Origin: Symbiodinium natans
Lineage: Eukaryota; Sar; Dinophyceae; Suessiales; Symbiodiniaceae
NCBI GenBank assembly: GCA_905221605.1
Contig: CAJNDS010002492.1
Location: 224,024 to 288,023, forward strand
Direction: 5' to 3'
Length of the DNA: 64,000 bases
Below the pieces are notes generated by a model, which searched no databases, was not told the DNA's origin, and saw nothing but the letters and a program-made list of their open reading frames with translations. Made by a program: the position numbers and the translations under genes. Below, one piece after another: positions 26,468 to 36,400 of the stretch. Numbering within the stretch: the stretch's first letter is position 1; each line of letters opens with the position of its first letter.

Positions 26468-27210
26468 ACAACACGCGGCATTATCGCTGCAGGCTCGCTG
26501 TGAATCCTTGGGAGCGCCTGGGGCCGATGCAGTCCGCAGCAAGGTGATGGCGAGCTTCCCTCTTGCGAGCCTAGGGTGGTTTAGGGTTTAGGGTTTAGGT
26601 TGGGGCTCCAGGTTTATTTAGGGTTTAGGGCTTGCTTTTTTCCTGCCCCCCCCCCCCCTATTTTACATCGGAGGAGAAGTTTTTGAGAGAGTGTAAGAGA
26701 GTAAAACGTTATACGACACTGGGTCGGAAAAGCTCAGGTATTGTAACATACATGCCAGTGTTTACAGGCTTCATCATGTGTCATCATGTAGGGTGATGCT
26801 CTCAATGTTGTCGCAACTGGCAAGCCGTGCCGGTTCATGTACAATGATGCAGAGTTGAGCCGTTATCAGTACTTCAAGTCCACTAGACATGTGGCGGCTG
26901 AAGCTGGCTGGGAACATCGCCCCACCAGCCAAAAAAAACACAACGTGAACAAACCGCTCGCAAGCTCCCTTGAATCAATGCGACGCGTCGGGTTTAGGCT
27001 ACTTGACTTACCACCCCCAGCTGTGACATTAGGATACGGGGCGAGGCTGCTACAGCTGCTACAAGCAGGCCAACTCCTTCACAGCCTTCCACCGGTTCAA
27101 ACGATTTCTGCATATGGCGACGCACGTGAAACAAAACAGAGCCTGACCCCCCTTAACCTTTCAGGGCCGGGTCCAATGTACTGCCGACATCAAGGGGCTC
27201 AGCTACTCCC

Positions 27211-27275
27211 TCAACCCTGAACCCTAAACCCTAAACCCTAAACCCTAAAACCCTGAACCCTAAACCCTAACCATC
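27211..27275 (+). repeat. (CCCTAAA/CCCTGAA)n array
   Basis: Mixed canonical and variant units, next to an open plus-strand frame (26837-27220) for which I could not choose between coding and chance. Confidence 0.85.
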
Positions 27276-27989
27276 CCTACGCCACCAGTCGCACCTCTCT
27301 GGACTGCAGCCCTCGGAAAGCAGGCGGGGGTCTGGTACCTTCCCACGGCTCTGCTTTGGCGGTTGGAGGGTTCAGGGGTTTTCTGGGCTAGGGTTCTGCC
27401 ATTTGGGGTTTAGGGTTCGGGATAGGGATTATACAGGATCAGAAATGAGTCATAAATGTAAAAGTATGTTCAAACCTACCCCGTGCTCGGTTCTTCCTTG
27501 TGCCGTCCGTCAAAGCCGCGGCTTAGGCTTTTTTTGGGCTCAGGGGATGTTCAGGGCTTTAGGGGTGCAGGGCGACTGCAGGCCAACCCCTGTTCTCAGC
27601 ACAGAAGAGCTGCAGTTCACTGCAAGTGTGCTTCAACATGCCAAGGTCCTTGAAAGTCGTCTCTCGCGCAAGATTTCAAACCATGCATCTGGGAACTCTG
27701 ATATTGGATCATCTGGGGGTTTCCGAAATTAGGGGTTAGTAGGGGTACCCTTTTTGTTTAAGGGGATTCTCTTCTATTCTGGGATAGAACAGGCGTATCC
27801 CTCTTTCGTAAAATGCCCATTTAACCCTCTGCTACTCCAGCCTCAGAAGCCTGTGCGCTTTCTGGAAAGGCCCCTTGGCCGTGTGCCGCCGGGATACTGG
27901 CGTGCTGCTCACCACCCAATTCATGGGGATCTCGTGCCGAGCCCTTAATTTCAGGGGCATCTTCTTGGGGCGCCGAACTCCAGCTGCAG

Positions 27990-28100
27990 GTTACGGGCTT
28001 CAAAGTGCGGCTCACAAGCATGCTGCCCAACAAGTTGTTCATGTCCGGGGAGGAGGCTTCGAAGCCGAATCTGATCCTACACCCTGCCAGTCGTCTCTAG
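27990..28100 (+). CDS. Candidate 3'-terminal exon (plus strand)
   Basis: A GCTGCAG|G acceptor, then VTGFKVRLTSMLPNKLFMSG and 16 further residues to TAG (28098-28100), with G/C-rich third positions. The same stretch is also open in another plus frame and on the minus strand, so confidence is low. Confidence 0.28.
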   Translation, partial: VTGFKVRLTSMLPNKLFMSGEEASKPNLILHPASRL

Positions 28101-28211
28101 CTGAGCTAGCCACTTGCTGGCGACGAACTTCACCCGGATCGTATCTTCCTTAAATCGTTTCTTGGGTGGCTCGTACGGTGTGAGCCAGTCAGTTTGGCTC
28201 TTCAGAAGACT

Positions 28212-28805
28212 TCATGTTCTGGGCTTCAAGAGGCACATCGAGGCATTCTCACCCCTCAACAGCCACCTTTTGCATCCAGGCTTGGGTGAGCACCTGAAAC
28301 CCTAAACCCTAAACCCTGAACCCTGAATCCTAAACCCTACCCTAAACCCTCACCCAAAAGCCCCAAGGCCCAAGATCGTCCGAAAGCGCGCCCAAGTCTC
28401 ATTGAGTGACACGACCACGGCTTCCCGAGGGGTCTTGCTCTTGCCGATGGAGCCGTCCCGCCCTTCAGCGAGGATCCAGGTCAAACAGCTACGACCGTCC
28501 CCAGCACTGCAAACAAGCCCTGATTAGGTAGGGTTTGGGGTTTAGTGTTCAGGGTTTTCGTCACCTGCCTAGCCTCGCAACCACAATGCAGGCAAAGGGT
28601 TTAGGGTTCAGGGTTTAAGGCTATGCAACCTGTGTCAGCTCAGGGTGCCACTTTTTGCTTTGAAGTACGCAGTGACCTCGGCTCGTTCGGCTTGTGTTCG
28701 TCAAGATTGGGGTCCAGGCTTCCGCTGCTCTCCTGTTTGGCTGTTTGGAGGGGTTTAGGGTTTAGGGTGACTTGCTCTACCTCCGTGCTGTCGTGTTTCG
28801 TGTGC
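28212..28805 (-). CDS. Four-exon gene with telomere-repeat introns, 3' part
   Basis: Exons on the minus strand: 28805-28781, 28732-28677, 28506-28354 and 28293-28212 (stop TGA). All three joins keep phase. Donors are GTAGAG, GTCACT and GTGAGG; acceptors are CAAACAG|G, TTGCAG|T and TTTCAG|G. Peptide pieces include ESSGSLDPNLDEHKPNEP, SCLTWILAEGRDGSIGKSKT, EAVVVSLNETWARFRTILG and CSPKPGCKRWLLRGENAS. I do not recognise the family. The 60-nt intron 28353-28294 is composed almost wholly of TTTAGGG-type units, and the 48-nt intron 28780-28733 contains CCCTAAA units. The 5' end was not found. Confidence 0.55.
28294..28353 (-). repeat. 60-nt intron made of telomere-type repeat
   Basis: On the minus strand it starts GTGAGGGTTTAGGG and ends GGGTTTAGGGTTTCAG. 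Between these ends are only TTTAGGG/TTCAGGG-like units. Confidence 0.75.
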
Positions 28806-29019
28806 CTGCATCCCTATAAGCCCTTTCAGCCCTATGTGCGACCGATAAAACGCTGATCGAAGAACGGACGAGACGTAGTGGTCTCTGCTCGCACAGGGAA
28901 AGGGGGGGGGGGACTCGGAGCTCGGGTTTAGTCTTTATTTTATAGGTTTAGTTTAGGGTTTAGGGAGTTTCGGGTTCAGGGTTCCAACCCCAACACAAAT
29001 ACAAAAACAAGAAACTGGT

Positions 29020-29109
29020 CGGTTGCCAGGAAGCTGTTTGCCCCTCCTGCACCACAATCACCCCATCGGAATTGCCCACAGGGAGGCCAGTTCGGCCGGC
29101 GATCTTCTC
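29020..29109 (-). CDS. Candidate internal exon
   Basis: A TGCCAAG|G acceptor at 29109 opens EKIAGRTGLPVGNSDGVIVV, continuing QEGQTASW. The donor is not certain. No family recognised; it may belong to the gene at 28212-28805 or to its upstream neighbour. Confidence 0.4.
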
Positions 29110-29197
29110 CTTGGCAGGATTGGTTTAGGGTTTAAGGTTTAGGGTTTAGGGTTTGGGGCTTCGGGTTTCTGGAAGTTGCCGGGTTTTGGTCTTCCAG

Positions 29198-29369
29198 GTT
29201 CATCACGAAGCCCGAACGCTGTGCATCCGCCATCACTCTGAAGGTGCTGAGCCCATGGCAATCATCTGGTTCTTTTCGAGCACGGCCTGGAGACAGCCAG
29301 GTCTGTTTTCAAGCCCTCGACGGTTTTCTTAAGAGGCCCACCATCCGCAAGCTTAAGGAGGACTATACA
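29198..29369 (+). CDS. Candidate internal exon (plus strand)
   Basis: A CTTCCAG|G acceptor; 57 codons reading FITKPERCASAITLKVLSPW and, later, FLKRPTIRKLKEDYT; a GT donor whose intron opens GTTTCGGGTTCAGGG, that is, with telomere-type units. No family recognised. Confidence 0.4.
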
Positions 29370-29431
29370 GTTTCGGGTTCAGGGCTTACAGGGTTTAAGG
29401 GTTTCGGGTTTAGGGTTTGCTCACTCAGTAC

Positions 29432-29606
29432 CTACAGCGACACCAGCAGGGTTCTTGCCTGCTCCAGCCAAGTGCAAGCAACTCGACGGGCGGTGATCTC
29501 AATCTGGGTGTCATGAACCATTGTGAGCACCTGGCGTGTGAGCCTCTGAGCTTCCCCAAGAAACCTCGTGCTGAACCTCTGTTGCAACTCTAGAAAAGCT
29601 CTTGAC
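29432..29606 (-). CDS. Candidate 3'-terminal exon, helical
   Basis: A TGCACAG|G acceptor, then SRAFLELQQRFSTRFLGEAQ and further helix-like sequence to TAG at 29434-29432 (57 codons plus stop). An overlapping open frame on the plus strand is the rival reading. Confidence 0.4.
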
Positions 29607-30116
29607 CTGTGCACAGCACTGAACAAACCCGTTGCTGCCAAACGTCCTTGATTGCGTCGTGTGAATCACTTCATAGCCAGGAGGCTCTATCTACAGGTCC
29701 CTCTTGGCTGGACTCTGGGAAGCTTCGCATCCGAGCGCTGAGCACAGACATGTGCGCTGATGCCCTACACAGGGCCCTGGCCCTCACCACTTGGTATTAA
29801 AAAAAAGTCCAACGCTTCAACGCGGGGAGAGTCACCTTCTGAACTTCCTCCTCGTCGCTGGCTGATTCTTCCACGTGCCTCGACGGATAGCCTCACCCGG
29901 GTGCTGAGGGTCTCCAGACGACACTTCAAGGAAACGCTTGTGGTTGCAGCCAGTTTGGGGGGCTAATCCCCCAACCCCCCTAAAATTAAACCCCCCCGTA
30001 CTCCCTAATATCCCAATTATAGTTATATTATATATAGTAAATTGGATTTTAATATTAGGGGCTAGGGGGGGTTTAATAGTAGCGGGAGGGGATTATACAG
30101 TACCTATGATTCTTAG

Positions 30117-30292
30117 GACTTGTCTGCTTTCAATGCTCGGGAACGCTTGAGGAGCTACAACTTGCAAATCCCGAAGTCGGAAGACCGCCGTTTCATACGC
30201 ATGTGGGTACTGCATCTCTCTCTCTCTCTATATATATATATGTGCTAACCCCCATATATATATATATGCATGTGTATATATATATATCTCTC

Positions 30293-30323
<31 letters not shown>

Positions 30324-30727
30324 GCTTGCTTCTAAATACAAACGGCTGACAAGACCCTGTGCTCGCTGAACGTCGTGCAACACGCTGGACTGATTTTCGA
30401 GGATTTGCACCCCTACCGATACAGACCAACAAAGCCTGACGGTAGAACTTTAGGGCGGGACCCCTATTATGATTGCTATTTCTAATTCTTGTTTTAGTTA
30501 CTATTGTCTATATTTTCTGAGTTTTCTATATATACATATATGTGAACACTGCCATGTGAACACTACCAAGGTTGTGTGGCGCTCCAGGAGTGAAGATAAG
30601 TCCCGCGCGCTCCAGTTTGCAGTGTCGAAAGAACCGCACAAACCACCTGTCCATCCACATCTCGACGTCACCTTGGAGATTGATTTTTCTGAATGCTACC
30701 AGTAGCATGGCTTGTGCTGGCTGCTAG
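30117..30727 (+). CDS. Three-exon gene model (plus), microsatellite intron
   Basis: Exons 30117-30206 (after TTCTTAG|G; LRSYNLQIPKSEDRRFIRMW before a GTACTG donor), 30354-30441 (LCSLNVVQHAGLIFEDLHPY before a GTAGAA donor) and, less surely, 30588-30727 (stop TAG). The first two joins keep phase. Intron 1 (30207-30353) is almost entirely CT and TA microsatellite. The third exon has rival frames, one ending at 30705. No family recognised. Confidence 0.4.
30215..30323 (+). repeat. (CT)n/(TA)n microsatellites
   Basis: Several alternating TA and CT runs, inside the predicted intron of the gene at 30117-30727. Confidence 0.95.
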
Positions 30728-30994
30728 ATCAGCACAGACTGTTCCAACCCGTGAACTTGCAAACGGTCACGGTTCGGGAGGAAAAAGGAAGTACTCTTTG
30801 GGGCGAAGCACTATACTGATGCGCAGCAGGCGCCACAACGCTGATTCTAAGCCCTGCAAGCTCAGCCAAGCTGCCCCCCATGCCCGCCACGTCCGCAATC
30901 AGAAATCTTGACTGGCGGCATGAATGACGCGTAAGGTTCTAGACTCTAGACTTGTACATGTGACGTACAGGACCTGGCTGAGAAAAATGACCCC

Positions 30995-31555
30995 TTAAAC
31001 CCACACGAGCTCAACCTGAAGCCAACCCAAGTACAGAAAACCTTGGGGATCAACTGAACCCGTATTCGGATCATGTACCCCAATAGAGCCCATATTCCTG
31101 AATTTCAGTCGAGGAATAGCGACAGCCAACTTCGACGGAATCAACGACGAGGCGATTGCATACCCTGGGACCCTGTGTGTAATTACGAGGAAGAAGACAA
31201 ACAAGCTCACGCGAATACTCGCGAACACATCAGCATCTGCAAGAGCTGAACGACCCAAGTTTCGAGAAAGACGTTCACCCCCCGACTCGGACAAGGTTGC
31301 TGGGACATGCCAGGAAACGGAAAGCGATATGAGACAACTCCCATGATATTCATTAAACAAAAACATGCGGTCAGGGAGGCGCAATACCATCATTGCGTCG
31401 ACGGTGCGCGCGGGAACGTTCATTACGCAAGGTGTGTCAGCCGTGTTCGGGACCTCGTTCCTCCTTGCTTCCGTCTCTGCACTTTGAAAACCAGTCTCTG
31501 AGATCCCAAGTCTGTCGAAGCAGCTGGAAGCGTGACTGGTTGAGGCCATTGACAC
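30995..31555 (-). CDS. Hypothetical ORF, 186 aa
   Basis: The longest unexplained ORF between the exon-rich region and the satellite: intact, begins MSMASTSHASSCFDRLG, and has one hydrophobic stretch (VSLFVFFLVITH). No motif recognised. A plus-strand frame over 31020-31341 without ATG (containing GTLCVITRKKTNKLTRILAN) is equally protein-like, so strand and reality are open. Confidence 0.2.
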   Translation of the reverse strand: MSMASTSHASSCFDRLGISETGFQSAETEARRNEVPNTADTPCVMNVPARTVDAMMVLRLPDRMFLFNEYHGSCLISLSVSWHVPATLSESGGERLSRNLGRSALADADVFASIRVSLFVFFLVITHRVPGYAIASSLIPSKLAVAIPRLKFRNMGSIGVHDPNTGSVDPQGFLYLGWLQVELVWV

Positions 31556-31708
31556 TCACTTGCAGTGAGGAGGACGCTTCATTCCTCGGCTGCCGCTCCG
31601 GCCGTGCAGTTCCCCTAGGATCTTTCATCCATCAGTTGGGCAAGATTTGCATCGCAGCTGGAAAGATTCAAGGATCTTCTTTTCTCAAGCAGCAGAGTCT
31701 GACATCCT

Positions 31709-31938
31709 GTTGATGGAGGAAATCTTGCACCGCTTTAACTGGCCAAGCAAAGTAGAGACCCCGCACCCCCTTTTTAATATTGACTGTTGATCCTCGAAAG
31801 TGCCGTGGGTTCCAATGACAAAAATCTTGCACCACCTCGGTGTCCATCATCGTCAATATTAAAAAAGGGGTGCGGGGTCATGCTCATGTGTCGTGTCACT
31901 TGTGATTCAGTAGGTGGTGCAAGATTTCCTCCATCAAC
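31709..31938. repeat. First B module: nested inverted repeats
   Basis: Ends form a perfect 23-bp inverted repeat (GTTGATGGAGGAAATC… and complement). Inside it a 28-bp pair (31757-31784 and 31852-31879, GACCCCGCACC… ) matches at 27 of 28 positions. A third copy of AAATCTTGCACC lies near 31822. It resembles a MITE in form but has no transposase. Confidence 0.85.
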
Positions 31939-32080
31939 CGACAGGATCCTGTTGCCAAAAGCAGCCTGTGTATTTACTAGACATCACCAAACTGCCAGAG
32001 TCCCTCGTCAGGGGTGCCATTGGTGGCATGAAACGTCGTTCTCCGCCAAGGGAGCTCCAGTGTATCCTGCACCTTTTGTA

Positions 32081-32314
32081 CAGTTAACACTCAGTTAACA
32101 CTCAGTTAACACTACAGTTAACACTACAGTTAACACTACCGAAATGCTGCAAAAACCAGCATTTTCCTCAAATTTGTGTTAAAGGCAGTAAAAATACTAA
32201 TTTACTTCTTTTAAATGTGTGTATCCAGCAAAATGCTGGTTTTTGCAGCATTTCGGTAGTGTTAACTGTAGTGTTAACTGTAGTGTTAACTGAGTGTTAA
32301 CTGAGTGTTAACTG
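32081..32314. repeat. Foldback core of the first A module
   Basis: Perfect 85-bp inverted repeat (32081-32165 and 32230-32314) around a 64-nt loop. The arms consist of three 11-bp (CAGTTAACACT) and two 12-bp (ACAGTTAACACT) direct repeats and a 28-bp stem. The same core recurs in every A module. Confidence 0.93.
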
Positions 32315-35300
32315 TGGAAAGGTACCATATGCAGTTAGCACTGTATACTCATCATACATCTTGCTTGCTGCGACGACGTTGAAAGGTACTGACAGGATCC
32401 TGTTGCCAAAAGCAGCCTGTGTATTTACTAGACATCACCAAACTGCCAGAGTCCCTCGTCAGGGGTGCCATTGGTGGCATGAAACGTCGTTCTCCTCCAG
32501 TGTATCCTGCACCTTTTGTACAGTTAACACTCAGTTAACACTCAGTTAACACTACAGTTAACACTACAGTTAACACTACCGAAATGCTGCAAAAACCAGC
32601 ATTTTCCTCAAATTTGTGTTAAAGGCAGTAAAAATACTAATTTACTTCTTTTAAATGTGTGTATCCAGCAAAATGCTGGTTTTTGCAGCATTTCGGTAGT
32701 GTTAACTGTACTGTAGTGTTAACTGTAGTGTTAACTGTAGTGTTAACTGAGTGTTAACTGAGTGTTAACTGTGGAAAGGTACCATATGCAGTTAGCACTG
32801 TATACTCATCATACATCTTGCTTGCTGCGACGACGTTGAAAGGTACCGACAGGATCCTGTTGCCAAAAGCAGCCTGTGTATTTACTAGACATCACCAAAC
32901 TGCCAGAGTCCCTCGTCAGGGGTGCCATTGGTGGCATGAAACGTCGTTCTCCGCCAAGGGAGCTCCAGTGTATCCTGCACCTTTTGTACAGTTAACACTC
33001 AGTTAACACTCAGTTAACACTACAGTTAACACTACAGTTAACACTACCGAAATGCTGCAAAAACCAGCATTTTCCTCAAATTTGTGTTAAAGGCAGTAAA
33101 AATACTAATTTACTTCTTTTAAATGTGTGTATCCAGCAAAATGCTGGTTTTTGCAGCATTTCGGTAGTGTTAACTGTAGTGTTAACTGTAGTGTTAACTG
33201 AGTGTTAACTGAGTGTTAACTGTGGAAAGGTACCATATGCAGTTAGCACTGTATACTCATCATACATCTTGCTTGCTGCGACGACGTTGAAAGGTACTGT
33301 TGATGGAGGAAATCTTGCACCGCTTTAACTGGCCAAGCAAAGTAGAGACCCCGCACCCCCTTTTTAATATTGACTGTTGATCCTCGAAAGTGCCGTGGGT
33401 TCCAATGACAAAAATCTTGCACCACCTCGGTGTCCATCATCGTCAATATTAAAAAAGGGGTGCGGGGTCATGCTCATGTGTCGTGTCACTTGTGATTCAG
33501 TAGGTGGTGCAAGATTTCCTCCATCAACCGACAGGATCCTGTTGCCAAAAGCAGCCTGTGTATTTACTAGACATCACCAAACTGCCAGAGTCCCTCGTCA
33601 GGGGTGCCATTGGTGGCATGAAACGTCGTTCTCCGCCAAGGGAGCTCCAGTGTATCCTGCACCTTTTGTACAGTTAACACTCAGTTAACACTCAGTTAAC
33701 GCTACAGTTAACACTACAGTTAACACTACCGAAATGCTGCAAAAACCAGCATTTTCCTCAAATTTGTGTTAAAGGCAGTAAAAATACTAATTTACTTCTT
33801 TTAAATGTGTGTATCCAGCAAAATGCTGGTTTTTGCAGCATTTCGGTAGTGTTAACTGTAGTGTTAACTGTAGTGTTAACTGAGTGTTAACTGAGTGTTA
33901 ACTGTGGAAAGGTACCATATGCAGTTAGCACTGTATACTCATCATACATCTTGCTTGCTGCGACGACGTTGAAAGGTACCGACAGGATCCTGTTGCCAAA
34001 AGCAGCCTGTGTATTTACTAGACATCACCAAACTGCCAGAGTCCCTCGTCAGGGGTGCCATTGGTGGCATGAAACGTCGTTCTCCGCCAAGGGAGCTCCA
34101 GTGTATCCTGCACCTTTTGTACAGTTAACACTCCGTTAACACTCAGTTAACACTACAGTTAACACTACAGTTAACACTACCGAAATGCTGCAAAAACCAG
34201 CATTTTCCTCAAATTTGTGTTAAAGGCAGTAAAAATACTAATTTACTTCTTTTAAATGTGTGTATCCAGCAAAATGCTGGTTTTTGCAGCATTTCGGTAG
34301 TGTTAACTGTACTGTAGTGTTAACTGTAGTGTTAACTGTAGTGTTAACTGAGTGTTAACTGAGTGTTAACTGTGGAAAGGTACCATATGCAGTTAGCACT
34401 GTATACTCATCATACATCTTGCTTGCTGCGACGACGTTGAAAGGTACTGACAGGATCCTGTTGCCAAAAGCAGCCTGTGTATTTACTAGACATCACCAAA
34501 CTGCCAGAGTCCCTCGTCAGGGGTGCCATTGGTGGCATGAAACGTCGTTCTCCGCCAAGGGAGCTCCAGTGTATCCTGCACCTTTTGTACAGTTAACACT
34601 CAGTTAACACTCAGTTAACGCTACAGTTAACACTACAGTTAACACTACCGAAATGCTGCAAAAACCAGCATTTTCCTCAAATTTGTGTTAAAGGCAGTAA
34701 AAATACTAATTTACTTCTTTTAAATGTGTGTATCCAGCAAAATGCTGGTTTTTGCAGCATTTCGGTAGTGTTAACTGTAGTGTTAACTGTAGTGTTAACT
34801 GAGTGTTAACTGAGTGTTAACTGTGGAAAGGTACCATATGCAGTTAGCACTGTATACTCATCATACATCTTGCTTGCTGCGACGACGTTGAAAGGTACTG
34901 TTGATGGAGGAAATCTTGCACCGCTTTAACTGGCCAAGCAAAGTAGAGACCCCGCACCCCCTTTTTAATATTGACTGTTGATCCTCGAAAGTGCCGTGGG
35001 TTCCAATGACAAAAATCTTGCACCACCTCGGTGTCCATCATCGTCAATATTAAAAAGGGGGTGCGGGGTCATGCTCATGTGTCGTGTCACTTGTGATTCA
35101 GTAGGTGGTGCAAGATTTCCTCCATCAACCGACAGGATCCTGTTGCCAAAAGCAGCCTGTGTATTTACTAGACATCACCAAACTGCCAGAGTCCCTCGTC
35201 AGGGGTGCCATTGGTGGCATGAAACGTCGTTCTCCGCCAAGGGAGCTCCAGTGTATCCTGCACCTTTTGTACAGTTAACACTCAGTTAACACTCAGTTAA

Positions 35301-36373
35301 CACTACAGTTAACACTACAGTTAACACTACCGAAATGCTGCAAAAACCAGCATTTTCCTCAAATTTGTGTTAAAGGCAGTAAAAATACTAATTTACTTCT
35401 TTTAAATGTGTGTATCCAGCAAAATGCTGGTTTTTGCAGCATTTCGGTAGTGTTAACTGTAGTGTTAACTGTAGTGTTAACTGTAGTGTTAACTGAGTGT
35501 TAACTGAGTGTTAACTGTGGAAAGGTACCATATGCAGTTAGCACTGTATACTCATCATACATCTTGCTTGCTGCGACGACGTTGAAAGGTACTGACAGGA
35601 TCCTGTTGCCAAAAGCAGCCTGTGTATTTACTAGACATCACCAAACTGCCAGAGTCCCTCGTCAGGGGTGCCATTGGTGGCATGAAACGTCGTTCTCCGC
35701 CAAGGGAGCTCCAGTGTATCCTGCACCTTTTGTACAGTTAACACTCAGTTAACACTCAGTTAACGCTACAGTTAACACTACAGTTAACACTACCGAAATG
35801 CTGCAAAAACCAGCATTTTCCTCAAATTTGTGTTAAAGGCAGTAAAAATACTAATTTACTTCTTTTAAATGTGTGTATCCAGCAAAATGCTGGTTTTTGC
35901 AGCATTTCGGTAGTGTTAACTGTAGTGTTAACTGTAGTGTTAACTGAGTGTTAACTGAGTGTTAACTGTGGAAAGGTACCATATGCAGTTAGCACTGTAT
36001 ACTCATCATACATCTTGTTTGCTGCGACGACGTTGAAAGGTACTGTTGATGGAGGAAATCTTGCACCGCTTTAACTGGCCAAGCAAAGTAGAGACCCCGC
36101 ACCCCCTTTTTAATATTGACTGTTGATCCTCGAAAGTGCCGTGGGTTCCAATGACAAAAATCTTGCACCACCTCGGTGTCCATCATCGTCAATATTAAAA
36201 AAGGGGTGCGGGGTCATGCTCATGTGTCGTGTCACTTGTGATTCAGTAGGTGGTGCAAGATTTCCTCCATCAACCGACAGGATCCTGTTGCCAAAAGCAG
36301 CCTGTGTATTTACTAGACATCACCAAACTGCCAGAGTCCCTCGTCAGGGGTGCCATTGGTGGCATGAAAATAC

Positions 36374-36400
36374 ATCTTGCTTGCTGCGACGACGTTGAAA
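36374..36400. repeat. Deletion junction in an A module
   Basis: At about 36365-36372 the module jumps from GGTGGCATGAAA to ATACATCTTGC, losing the foldback; the two ends share a short A-rich microhomology. Confidence 0.8.
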
